From contig CAVHCX010000037.1 of assembly GCA_963634745.1 (NCBI GenBank), positions 1 to 12,584 on the forward strand: a stretch of DNA of 12,584 nt. Direction: 5' to 3'. The position numbers were made by a program, and so were the translations under genes. This document shows, piece after piece, positions 1 through 7,107 of the stretch. Each line of letters begins with the position of its first letter. The first letter of the stretch is position 1. Under the pieces are notes generated by a model, which had not been told where the DNA came from, did not search any database, and worked only from the letters and a program-made list of their open reading frames with translations. This DNA is from CAKRJP01 sp963634745 (GTDB lineage: Bacteria; Bacillota; Clostridia; Lachnospirales; Lachnospiraceae).

Positions 1-32
1 GGTTTGTAAACTTCTTTTTTTCTGTTTGCCAT
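1..32 (-). CDS. 5' end of an unidentified gene, cut by the left window edge
   Basis: An ATG at 32-30 on the minus strand begins MANRKKEVYK and runs off the window. It has a consensus Shine-Dalgarno, AGGAGG, eight bases upstream, which is the main reason to call it a gene. Ten residues are too few to assign a family. It is read in the same direction as the McrBC-like pair and lies about 170 bp downstream of it, so it may be co-transcribed or have its own promoter. The hairpin at 39-77 covers its ribosome binding site. Confidence 0.55.
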   Translation of the reverse strand, partial: MANRKKEVYK

Positions 33-38
33 AATAAA

Positions 39-77
39 AGGCCTCCTATGATTTTAAAATTTTATCATAGAAGACCC
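39..77 (-). promoter_or_regulatory. Inverted repeat covering the Shine-Dalgarno of the left-edge gene (or terminator of the McrBC-like operon)
   Basis: On the minus strand, bases 77-64 can pair with 52-39 to give a stem of about 13 pairs including two G-U wobbles, around an 11-base A/T loop. The 3' arm contains the AGGAGG that serves the ATG at 32. Downstream comes TTTTATTAT, a weak U-tract, so the hairpin could also end transcription from the upstream operon. The wobbles are G-U only when read on the minus strand, which supports a minus-strand RNA structure. Confidence 0.5.
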
Positions 78-200
78 TTATATTGTCTAATTACAGAAAT
101 TTTTTCACAGGCTCGATTTCGATGAGAAATTTTGATTATATTACAAATCCTGCGAAGTTGCTTTAATTCAGAGTACTGATGGGTATGGTGCTTTTTTGAT
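78..200. other. Short intergenic stretch with a possible minus-strand -10 element
   Basis: There is no convincing reading frame here. A perfect TATAAT lies at 140-135 on the minus strand and could serve the left-edge gene, but no good -35 hexamer sits at the usual distance, so it is only a weak promoter candidate. Confidence 0.25.
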
Positions 201-2216
201 CTACCACATTTCCTCCAGAAAATGTGCCTGTCCATACTTTAATGCCTCCAGAAAGAGTAGTTTGAATCCCCTATATTCCCGAGGAAGAAACCTGGTTGAT
301 GCGACCCTGTATTCATAGTCTGATGGACCGCCATTGCTATCCATGATTTTTTCTTTCAACTTCATACTATATTCTTCCGGATCCAGCAGCTTGCGCCCCT
401 TCGTATCCCGATTGACCTTCCCTTCTTTTAAATATTCCAAAAAGCTTGTATATTTTTCCTCGATCTTGTAGCCATTATACTTTGCCGGCTCTTCACAATC
501 CGCGATTGCCGGTGTTAATATGCAGGCACCTCCATTTTTTAAAGTGGATTTCAGGCTATCTGCCTCCACAAAGCGTTCCTGCACAGATAAGACACTACCT
601 TGCCTTCCGTTTTTAATGACAGCATTGCCAAGATCCAGTCTATAAATATATTTATAAGCAGCACATTCAAAGAGATCTGTATACCAGGCCTGAATTCCCA
701 TACCTTCTTTTTTATAATTTTTATATTTGGCATCACAGGAAAAATAGATTTCCTTATTTAGAATCAGAAAAATATCCGGTCGCAGCCTGTCTGTACTGTA
801 TCTTATATTTCCCTTTTCATTTCTGTCTACCCTTGGGACCAGCCTGCCCCGAAAGGTGCAATTATAGCCTAGATAAATGTCTTTTTTGCCGTTGACAAGA
901 TGAATAACCAACTCCTCCAGGCTTTTTACAGAGTCCCTATTTTCACGTACCCGGATATAATCCCGGATTCTGCCAAGAAGCTTTCTGTAATCTCCGGGAG
1001 CCCAAGTTTCAAAATAAAAAGCCTCACTTATTTTCCCGGGCCATGACACCCGATCAATTCTATAGTTTTTCTCTAAGATAAAGATTTCCAATATTTTAAA
1101 ATAAGACCAGATTTCATAAATATCCGGTGATTTGTGGACGCTGTTATATTCTAATTTCAAACCATCTTCCAGGAGTTCTCCTACCTCACGATAAGTCTGC
1201 ATTTCATGAAAAATCTTCCTGTATTTTTCATGGTTCACAAAAAGATTCGATGCTTTCAAAGGATATACTTTTTGCGGTTTAAAGGCTTCGTTTTGAAACA
1301 TATTCAGTTTATAAAACTCCTGAAGTTTCATCTGCATTTGGCAAATCATCTGCTGCATTTGGGACAGGGATCTTTTTGCTCCCAAAATTTTAGTTTCTTC
1401 CGTCAAAACTGCCTCGTCATACGGATTGTTCTGCTTTTGGCGTTCTGTGATTTCCAGTTCTAATTCCGCCAGACGTTTTTCCAGCAATTTCAGAAAGCTA
1501 AAGATTTTCCTGTTTTCATAGGTGTTTACAGTCTTTTGGTGAACCATGGTCCTTACCTTAGGCTTCTTTAACACATAGTGATCCATAATGATATTTGCAT
1601 CTAACCGCTTCACCTGTCTGAAATCCAGTCTGGCCGGTTCGCTTGTCATATCTGTCATAGGATCTTGATCCAGGGCATTTAAAAGTCTCTCCAGTTCCTT
1701 GATACTAAATGCTAACTGTCTGATTTCCAAATCATATTCTGACAAATATTCCTGCCTGATTCTGAGGCTCATTTTTTCCATCTTCGCCTTATAAAGCAAT
1801 CGAATGCTGATGGCCGTCAGGTCCTTTCGGATTTCTTCATAGGTCTCATCATCCAACATGGAGAGAATCCGCACATGGACGCTGCCGGCTTCACCATCTT
1901 TTTGATAGAAAAACCTTGTGTCTCCCACAAGATGTATATTAAAATCTTCCGGAATGAAATAAAGCTTACCATCCAGTTTCTTTGTCAAAAAAGAATATTC
2001 CTGATTTTGTACAAACCGGACATTTTCCTCTTCATCTGCCACAAAAGCAAAATCCGGAAAATACTGAGCACCTACTCGAAGGTATTGTCTGATCCATATC
2101 TTATGTTCCATTTCGATCGGTTCATTCATTCCGCTATATAAATATTTTTTATTATCTGTCTCTTTTGCAGGGTATACAATTTCATATGTTTTATTATTTA
2201 GAAAAACTGCTTCCAA
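201..2216 (-). CDS. McrC-like DUF2357 / PD-(D/E)XK nuclease subunit of a two-gene McrBC-type restriction system
   Basis: A 671-residue protein with the layout of DUF2357 proteins: an N-terminal beta-rich region, a long helical and coiled-coil middle (about residues 125-310), then a C-terminal PD-(D/E)XK nuclease fold. The likely catalytic motif is RPDIFL at 479-484 followed by DAKYK at 495-499. By family knowledge it should be the DNA-cutting subunit driven by the AAA+ partner encoded upstream. The start is TTG at 2216, with AAGGA 11 bases upstream inside the end of the mcrB-like gene; the genes overlap by 19 bp, which implies translational coupling. It appears intact. Which DNA, modified or foreign, it cuts cannot be told from sequence. 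Confidence 0.82.
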   Translation of the reverse strand: MEAVFLNNKTYEIVYPAKETDNKKYLYSGMNEPIEMEHKIWIRQYLRVGAQYFPDFAFVADEEENVRFVQNQEYSFLTKKLDGKLYFIPEDFNIHLVGDTRFFYQKDGEAGSVHVRILSMLDDETYEEIRKDLTAISIRLLYKAKMEKMSLRIRQEYLSEYDLEIRQLAFSIKELERLLNALDQDPMTDMTSEPARLDFRQVKRLDANIIMDHYVLKKPKVRTMVHQKTVNTYENRKIFSFLKLLEKRLAELELEITERQKQNNPYDEAVLTEETKILGAKRSLSQMQQMICQMQMKLQEFYKLNMFQNEAFKPQKVYPLKASNLFVNHEKYRKIFHEMQTYREVGELLEDGLKLEYNSVHKSPDIYEIWSYFKILEIFILEKNYRIDRVSWPGKISEAFYFETWAPGDYRKLLGRIRDYIRVRENRDSVKSLEELVIHLVNGKKDIYLGYNCTFRGRLVPRVDRNEKGNIRYSTDRLRPDIFLILNKEIYFSCDAKYKNYKKEGMGIQAWYTDLFECAAYKYIYRLDLGNAVIKNGRQGSVLSVQERFVEADSLKSTLKNGGACILTPAIADCEEPAKYNGYKIEEKYTSFLEYLKEGKVNRDTKGRKLLDPEEYSMKLKEKIMDSNGGPSDYEYRVASTRFLPREYRGFKLLFLEALKYGQAHFLEEMW

Positions 2217-3712
2217 TAGTTTAATATTCCTTCTTGTGGGCTGTACATTTGTTTCAAATATTCCACGGTAAGCGGATAAAGTTCTTTCCAGTTGGTATTC
2301 TCACCATCTATTCTGAAATCACCAAGCCTAAAATCATCTTTCTCCAGGCTGCCTTCTACGTCTTCTACGTTGAGAGCAGGTAATACCTTGGTGGCAAGAT
2401 ACATATCCCGAAAATCCGATTCAGATAAAATTCCCTTTAAATATCCGCTTTCAAGCCTTGTTTTCATACTTTCCAGCTGGTGGTCTACCCGGTTTGACAT
2501 CTGCTTATTCAAAGTTTTTAGCAACTGCTTCTCAAATGAATCTGCATCCTTTTGCTCTTTCAACAAGGCATTGCCGGCATCATAATCTCTCAGGCTTTCT
2601 CCCGCATCCTTTACCACTTTAATGACAAGACTTCGGTCGATAACCTTAGGACTTAGATCATTGGTGGTGGCATCCATATTGAGTGTTCCGATAAATGTAA
2701 CATTCTCAGGAAGGATAAATTCAGGCCTATAGCGTTCCGACAGGTTCTTCTGATCAATCTTTGCATCCAGCCATTCTACCGTATTTTCATCCTGATTTTC
2801 CAGAATAAACTTCAGTCGTTCCAGGGCGTCCTCCCAGTCCCTTCTTGCATACAAAGGAATCCCTTCCCCGGACTCCATACTGCTAAGTACATCCGAAAAA
2901 TAATACTCCACATGAGCCAGATTCATCTCATCCAGGCAAATGAGATAATTTTTCTTAGGATTTTCCTTCGCCTCACACAGGGCATCCAGAAAGGCCGTGG
3001 AATAATATCTATGTTCCACCGGATTGAAATATCCGGTCAGGTCTTGATTATCCATCCAGTTAGGTCTTACCGGAATGATCTTATATTCAAATCCAAGAGC
3101 CCTTGCAATATGAGAGACAAAGCTGGTTTTTCCCATACCCGGAGCGCCGTGGAGGATGATGATCTGATTGGTATGCAGTCCTATAAGGAACTGGGCAAGA
3201 ACCTTGATATTGCAGTGATAGCCCTGGGCTTCTAATTTATCTTTTAAAGAATAGATGGTCTCAGGATTTGATGCGATTTCTTCATGTTCAGCGGGATCTG
3301 TAAGCTCCGGTATTTTAAAAGTTTTATCATCCTTTTTCGCTGTCTCTGCATACAAACGCGGATTTCTGGTAAATATATCCCTCCCGTTGTAGAAAAGAGA
3401 TTGCATATAATACTGTCCTTTCTGCATTCTCTTTCCTACATTTATTCTGGTAAAGAAAACAGGCTTTCCGTCCCAAAGGGTTTCGGTCTGGTTGGCATCC
3501 AGAATTGTCATCTCCACCATCTCGTAGTTCGTCTTTTCATTTCTATAGCAGCTTGTTACTTTTCCAATCACCGACCCAAAGCTGTATTCTGTTCCTTCTT
3601 CACCTTCCTGCCTTGTCGCGGGCCCGAAGATCTTCTCTAATTTTCTAAGGCAAAACTCCTGATTTTCAAAATATTTTTGCTGATTATATTCACAAAATTC
3701 TGTGATTCTCAT
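2198..3712 (-). CDS. McrB-like AAA+ ATPase/GTPase, motor subunit paired with the DUF2357 nuclease
   Basis: A 504-residue protein. Residues 1-170 form an N-terminal domain I do not recognise, which in McrB proteins is the target-recognition part. The AAA+ module follows: Walker A GAPGMGKTS at 189-197, Walker B YLICLDEMNLA at 256-266, and a sensor-like segment from GTLNMD (342-347) to DRS (359-361). The last is a longer relative of the MNxxDR signature of McrB GTPases. The ATG at 3712 has GAAAGGATG just upstream. It is the promoter-proximal gene of the pair. By family knowledge it assembles as a ring and translocates DNA for the nuclease; guanine versus adenine nucleotide preference is unknown. 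Confidence 0.83.
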   Translation of the reverse strand: MRITEFCEYNQQKYFENQEFCLRKLEKIFGPATRQEGEEGTEYSFGSVIGKVTSCYRNEKTNYEMVEMTILDANQTETLWDGKPVFFTRINVGKRMQKGQYYMQSLFYNGRDIFTRNPRLYAETAKKDDKTFKIPELTDPAEHEEIASNPETIYSLKDKLEAQGYHCNIKVLAQFLIGLHTNQIIILHGAPGMGKTSFVSHIARALGFEYKIIPVRPNWMDNQDLTGYFNPVEHRYYSTAFLDALCEAKENPKKNYLICLDEMNLAHVEYYFSDVLSSMESGEGIPLYARRDWEDALERLKFILENQDENTVEWLDAKIDQKNLSERYRPEFILPENVTFIGTLNMDATTNDLSPKVIDRSLVIKVVKDAGESLRDYDAGNALLKEQKDADSFEKQLLKTLNKQMSNRVDHQLESMKTRLESGYLKGILSESDFRDMYLATKVLPALNVEDVEGSLEKDDFRLGDFRIDGENTNWKELYPLTVEYLKQMYSPQEGILNYWKQFF

Positions 3713-3736
3713 TTTTCATCCTTTCTGATTGCAGAT

Positions 3737-3826
3737 TTACACCTGTACCCCCAAATCTCCCAATAGGCTTTCAATATCTTCATAGTAAGATATATTTTCC
3801 CATTTAAATTTAAGCGGTTTTATTGA
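3737..3826 (-). pseudogene. C-terminal remnant of a lost gene upstream of the McrB-like gene
   Basis: On the minus strand an open frame, different from that of the neighbouring small gene, reads ...KPLKFKWENIS then YYEDIESLLGDLGVQV and stops at 3739-3737, 24 bases before the mcrB-like start. It has no start codon of its own, because it merges into the end of the adjacent small gene. The composition looks protein-like and the spacing is what one expects for the preceding gene of an operon, so I infer that an upstream member was deleted. The frame is short and chance cannot be excluded. Confidence 0.4.
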
Positions 3827-4086
3827 GAAGCATAATTTTTGGCAAAATAAACCTGACCATTTTCTATCATACAATCTATTTCTGCAAGAATAGATTGTAA
3901 ATCTTTAAAGAATGAATAGCCTTCTGAAATCAGACAATTTTCTTCATATTCATAATAGTCAAGAGCATCATCAAAATCCGGTCGACTTTCTGAATATAAG
4001 GCATCTTGAACAATGTAACCATAATTCGATCCGGCATCCAGCTTCTTCACGAATAAAGCTGCATGGTCTTTGCTGATTTCTATCAT
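3820..4086 (-). CDS. Small acidic protein of unknown function (88 aa)
   Basis: I do not recognise this protein. It is acidic and rich in tyrosine, with stretches such as DFDDALDYYEYEENC, and has no membrane segment, signal peptide or known motif that I can see. The ATG at 4086 is chosen because AAAGGTGG lies eight bases upstream. A longer reading from GTG at 4098 would use the Shine-Dalgarno itself as its start codon. The stop lies about 110 bp before the McrB-like gene, in the same direction, so it could be part of that transcript. The sequence downstream carries a relic of another gene, so the small gene may have arrived by the same rearrangement. Confidence 0.55.
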   Translation of the reverse strand: MIEISKDHAALFVKKLDAGSNYGYIVQDALYSESRPDFDDALDYYEYEENCLISEGYSFFKDLQSILAEIDCMIENGQVYFAKNYASQ

Positions 4087-4146
4087 AATAAATACCACCT
4101 TTCCATATCACAAAACATTAGGACTATCGGGTTGTAAGTCCGTATA

Positions 4147-4176
4147 TTGCACGTGTATTTCCTTTATAGATATTAT
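4147..4176 (+). promoter_or_regulatory. Candidate sigma-A-type promoter for tag
   Basis: TTGCAC (4147-4152) and TATTAT (4171-4176) are separated by 18 bases and point towards tag. Each hexamer matches the consensus at four or five positions. The distance to the tag start is long, about 160 bp. In the same A/T-rich stretch a minus-strand TATAAT occurs at 4180-4175 without a clear -35. Confidence 0.3.
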
Positions 4177-4335
4177 TATACTTGGGGCATAAAAAACAAG
4201 CGCATTGTTGAATAAAGGATTATGAAAGGAAGAACAGTTGTAAGAAAATAGGGTTGATCAGCCTGCTTGAAAAAACGAAAGAAACATATTATGATGTCAT
4301 AAGATTCTCTCATCGGAAGAAAGGACGTGATTCAT

Positions 4336-4896
4336 ATGGAATGGACCGACGGCAAGAATCGCTGCCGCTGGGCAAATCCGAAAAATGAGCGCTACATCCG
4401 TTACCATGACGAAGAATGGGGTGTTCCGGTCCATGACGATCACAAGCTGTTCGAGATGCTGATTCTGGAATGCTTTCAGGCAGGATTATCCTGGGAATGC
4501 GTTCTGAATAAGCGGGATGCATTCCGTGAAGCATTCGATGATTTTGATCTGGATGCGGTCTGCGCTTACGGCGAGGACAAGCTGGAATCACTGCGGAACG
4601 ATCCCGGCATCATCCGAAATCGCCTGAAGATACAGGCTGCTGTCACCAATGCGCGGATCTTCCGTGAGATACAGCAGGAATATGGCAGCTTTGCAGAGTA
4701 TCTCTGGCATTGGACATACGGCAAGGTGGTCTATGAAAGAGGGCTGGCACATTCGGAGCTTTCGGATCAGATCTCAAAGGACCTGAAGAAGCGCGGCATG
4801 AAATTCGTCGGGACCACAGTGATCTATGCTTATCTGCAGGCGGTGGGCGTGATTTATTCTCATGATGAGGGGTGCTTCCTGGAGCACAAGGTATAA
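4336..4896 (+). CDS. tag: DNA-3-methyladenine glycosylase I (Tag)
   Basis: This base-excision-repair enzyme removes 3-methyladenine from alkylated DNA. The 186-residue product matches E. coli Tag almost end to end. The four zinc ligands are present (C10, H24, H176, C180), as are the pocket residues Y23, E45 and W53, in the segments YHDEEWGVP and LECFQAGLSW, and the helix-hairpin-helix-type region near KKRGMKFVGTT (151-161). I start at ATG 4336, ten bases after AAGGA; the in-frame GTG at 4327 sits only one base from that site. It is visibly more GC-rich than the McrBC-like genes, which suggests a different history. It faces away from the minus-strand block and looks intact and monocistronic. 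Confidence 0.93.
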   Translation: MEWTDGKNRCRWANPKNERYIRYHDEEWGVPVHDDHKLFEMLILECFQAGLSWECVLNKRDAFREAFDDFDLDAVCAYGEDKLESLRNDPGIIRNRLKIQAAVTNARIFREIQQEYGSFAEYLWHWTYGKVVYERGLAHSELSDQISKDLKKRGMKFVGTTVIYAYLQAVGVIYSHDEGCFLEHKV

Positions 4897-5003
4897 GGCG
4901 GTGACGTAAGAATGGGTTGGTGCTGGTATATAAGCATGGAAACGAAATGTTGAACAAACTATACTTATCAAAAGGGTGAATTTTTAGGAGGGCAGACAAA
5001 TGA

Positions 5004-5288
5004 GCTATCAAGGAAACAGCAAGATTGACTGATGATAAAGAAATTTTGAGTGATGAAGTAATTGCTGTTCTAAACGACAAGCTGAATATTATTGCTGAAA
5101 ATCTCGGTACTGAGCAGATGGTGCAGATTACTTACTTTGTGCCTGATGAAAAGAAATCCGGTGGAGCGTATGTCACACATTCCGGTATCGTGAAGAAGAT
5201 AGATTGCTATGAACACGTTTTGATTATGGCAGATGGTACAGTTATTCCCGTAGGACAGATTAGAGGGATTGAGGGAGAATTGTTTTGA
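5004..5288 (+). pseudogene. N-terminally truncated YolD-like gene
   Basis: From 5004 the frame reads AIKETARLTDDK and later ITYFVPDEKKSGGAYVT (around 5130-5180) and IRGIEGELF at the end, which is the C-terminal two-thirds of Clostridia YolD-like proteins. Those proteins usually start some 40-50 residues earlier and are encoded beside a Y-family (UmuC/ImuB-type) DNA polymerase. Here a stop codon (5001-5003) lies immediately before the homologous part. A strong Shine-Dalgarno (AGGAGGG, 4987-4993) and ATG at 5000 read out of frame and stop after ten codons. A TTG at 5025 could start an 87-residue remnant, but with little ribosome-binding signal. Most simply, an internal deletion joined the old start region to mid-gene. 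No polymerase gene is nearby. Confidence 0.75.
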
Positions 5289-5531
5289 ATTTGATCCGTG
5301 CTTATGCAAGTGGTGACATACGGATAGTAGCGAGATATAGAAATGACATAGAAAAAGAAAAAAGAGGCAGTGAACCATGAGTAGGTTTGCTGCCTTGTTT
5401 TTTTTACTTGCCTTTTGACATAGAAGAATAGTTGTAAGAAAGGCAGGGGTTTTTATGCCCCACCTATTGATTTACACTGTAACCATCAAAGAAGACCTGA
5501 TGAAAAATTCAAAGAAACGGAGGATCTGGCA
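5289..5531 (+). other. Gap without an intact gene
   Basis: The stretch holds the terminator at 5365-5405 and the upstream part of a truncated reading frame (see 5424-5633). A 31-codon frame from TTG 5285 to 5380 overlaps the terminator and is not supported as a gene. Confidence 0.5.
5365..5405 (+). terminator. Rho-independent terminator
   Basis: AGGCAGTGAACC (5365-5376) pairs with GGTTTGCTGCCT (5384-5395), apart from a two-base mismatch, around a 7-base loop. It is followed by TG and a run of eight T. It would end transcription coming from tag and the YolD-like remnant and so insulate the downstream cluster. Confidence 0.82.
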
Positions 5532-5633
5532 ATGAAAGGTTTTAACACTGGCGATGGTTACATGGGATTGGTAGATGGTAAATATATCTTGTTTGCCAGC
5601 GAATCCGATTACTATGAATATATGAATGATTAA
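5424..5633 (+). pseudogene. Fragment of a small unknown gene, possibly re-initiated at ATG 5532
   Basis: A 69-codon open frame follows a TAG at 5421-5423. Its later part looks like genuine protein: QRRPDEKFKETEDLAMKGF, then TGDGYMGLVDGKYILFAS and a tyrosine-rich end ESDYYEYMND. No ATG with a ribosome site stands at the start of the coding-like part. The first in-frame ATG with a GGAGG upstream is 5532, giving only 33 residues. I therefore read it as the C-terminal end of a truncated gene. The stop lies 16 bases before the HIRAN gene, so the two probably belonged to one operon. I do not recognise the family. Confidence 0.5.
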
Positions 5634-5649
5634 GGAAGGAGCAATTACA

Positions 5650-6009
5650 ATGGCAAAAGTATTTATCACACTGACAGGAACAAAGCATTATTTTGGAAAA
5701 GATTTTCTTGAAAAGGGAACAAAAATCCGACTGGAGAAAGAACCAGACAATGAGTATGACAAAGAAGCAATCAAAGTAACTTATGAGGGACTTGGAAAAA
5801 TCGGATATGTGGCAAACAGTTCCTATACGGTTATCGGTGAATCTATGAGCGCCGGACGCCTATATGACAAGATTGGAGACGTTGCATATGCAAAGGTGGT
5901 ACTGGTCACCGAGACCGGAACCATTTGCAAAATTTGTAAAAAGAGTCTGATAAAAAAAGCTCCTGATTTTGCAAAAAACCAGATTCCTTGTAAGACTGAA
6001 AATGTATAA
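5650..6009 (+). CDS. HIRAN-domain protein (119 aa)
   Basis: The whole protein is essentially one HIRAN domain. It contains a GTKHYFG entry strand (10-16), the signature EPDNEYDKEAIKV (31-43) and IGYVANS (51-57), followed by strands to about residue 88 and a basic tail with one CxxC (C93, C96). HIRAN domains, known from eukaryotic HLTF and Rad5 and found standalone in bacteria, bind DNA ends or damaged DNA. ATG 5650 is preceded by GGAAGGAG; the earlier in-frame ATG at 5626 lies upstream of that site and is rejected. A 69-base gap separates it from the WYL regulator on the same strand. A role in sensing DNA ends for the cluster is inference only. Confidence 0.72.
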   Translation: MAKVFITLTGTKHYFGKDFLEKGTKIRLEKEPDNEYDKEAIKVTYEGLGKIGYVANSSYTVIGESMSAGRLYDKIGDVAYAKVVLVTETGTICKICKKSLIKKAPDFAKNQIPCKTENV

Positions 6010-6078
6010 AAAGATGTACGATATGCATCCCATCTGTGCTATACTTGACTTAATATTGGCAGAAGGGAGAGAAGCATC

Positions 6079-7068
6079 ATGCCAAAGGGAACAAACCAAA
6101 AATTCAAGTTATACCGGCTGGCACAGATTATGCAGGATAAGACAGATGATGAGCATTATATTACGATGCCTGAGATCATGGCAAGCCTGGCTGAATATGA
6201 TGTGACAGCTGACCGTAAAAGTATTTATGCAGACCTGCGGGATCTGAGTGTCCTAGGCGTGGAAGTGGAAGGTGAACCGATTGGCAATCGTTACCACTAC
6301 CATGTGGTCAACCGCCCATTTGAACTTCCGGAACTGAAGCTTCTGGTGGATGCAATCCAATCTTCCAAATTTATCACGGAAAAGAAAACAAATACCTTGA
6401 TCAAAAAGCTTGAAAAGCTAGTCAGCAAGTATGATGCACAGAAGCTGCAGAGACAGGTATACGTATCTGGACGGATAAAGACGATGAATGAGAGCATCTA
6501 CTATACAGTGGATGCTATTCATAATGCCATCTCAGAAAATAAGAAGATCCGATTCCAGTACTATCAATGGAATGTAAAAAAAGAAATGGAACTTCGACAT
6601 GGCGGAGCCTGGTATCATATTAGCCCCTGGGGGCTTTCCTGGGATGACGAAAACTATTATCTGGTAGCTTATGATTCCGATGCCGAGAAGATCAAACATT
6701 ACCGGGTAGATAAGATGCTGCATATTAAATTATCAGATGAGAACCGGGAAGGGAAAGAATTCTTTAAAAAACTGGATATGGCAGATTATGCGAAGAAGAG
6801 TTTCGGGATGTTCGGCGGAAAAGAACAGACGGTAAAGCTTCTGGTAAAAAATAGTCTGGCAGGTGTTATTATCGACCGATTCGGAAAAGATGTGATGCTG
6901 ATTCCGGCAGATGAGGAACATTTTACTGTGAATGTAGATGTGCATGTCAGCAGGCAGTTCCTTGGATGGGTATTTTCACTGGGAGAGGATATAAAGATCA
7001 CTGGTCCGGAAGATGTGGTGGAACAGATGAAAGCGGAAGCTGTAAGACTGATGAAGCAATATTCGTAG
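6079..7068 (+). CDS. WYL-domain transcriptional regulator
   Basis: A 329-residue protein with the standard bacterial WYL regulator layout. Residues 10-75 are a winged helix-turn-helix (ITMPEIMASLAEY, then SIYADLRDL). The central WYL domain, about 145-215, includes PWGLSWDDENYYLVAYD (183-199) and HYRVDKM (207-213). The C-terminal WCX region is about 250-325. WYL domains sense nucleic-acid-type ligands, and such regulators often accompany phage-defence operons. ATG 6079 follows AAGGGAG at good spacing. It is 39 bases upstream of the methyltransferase and probably controls this operon. No operator could be identified in the 69-base gap before it. Confidence 0.88.
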   Translation: MPKGTNQKFKLYRLAQIMQDKTDDEHYITMPEIMASLAEYDVTADRKSIYADLRDLSVLGVEVEGEPIGNRYHYHVVNRPFELPELKLLVDAIQSSKFITEKKTNTLIKKLEKLVSKYDAQKLQRQVYVSGRIKTMNESIYYTVDAIHNAISENKKIRFQYYQWNVKKEMELRHGGAWYHISPWGLSWDDENYYLVAYDSDAEKIKHYRVDKMLHIKLSDENREGKEFFKKLDMADYAKKSFGMFGGKEQTVKLLVKNSLAGVIIDRFGKDVMLIPADEEHFTVNVDVHVSRQFLGWVFSLGEDIKITGPEDVVEQMKAEAVRLMKQYS

Positions 7069-7107
7069 AAAAGCATAAAAACTATGGAGGAGTAAAGGCG
7101 GCAGAGT

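Noticed and set aside
4223..4340. Open frames across the leader of tag, including ATG 4223 (MKGRTVVRK) and a longer frame with KETYYDVIRFSHRKK.
   Set aside because: They are short, lack support beyond one weak ribosome site, and overlap the well-supported tag gene in another frame.
4942..4970. GAACAAAC-containing stretch upstream of the YolD-like remnant as a LexA (SOS) box.
   Set aside because: Only one half-site is seen; the inverted second half (GTTC/GTTT at correct spacing) is missing.
4643..5080. Long minus-strand open frame opposite tag and the YolD-like remnant.
   Set aside because: It is a shadow of tag, has low-complexity proline/arginine/serine-rich content and no ribosome site.
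5285..5380. A 31-codon frame from TTG overlapping the YolD-like stop.
   Set aside because: It has no good ribosome site, runs into the terminator stem and has no recognisable content.
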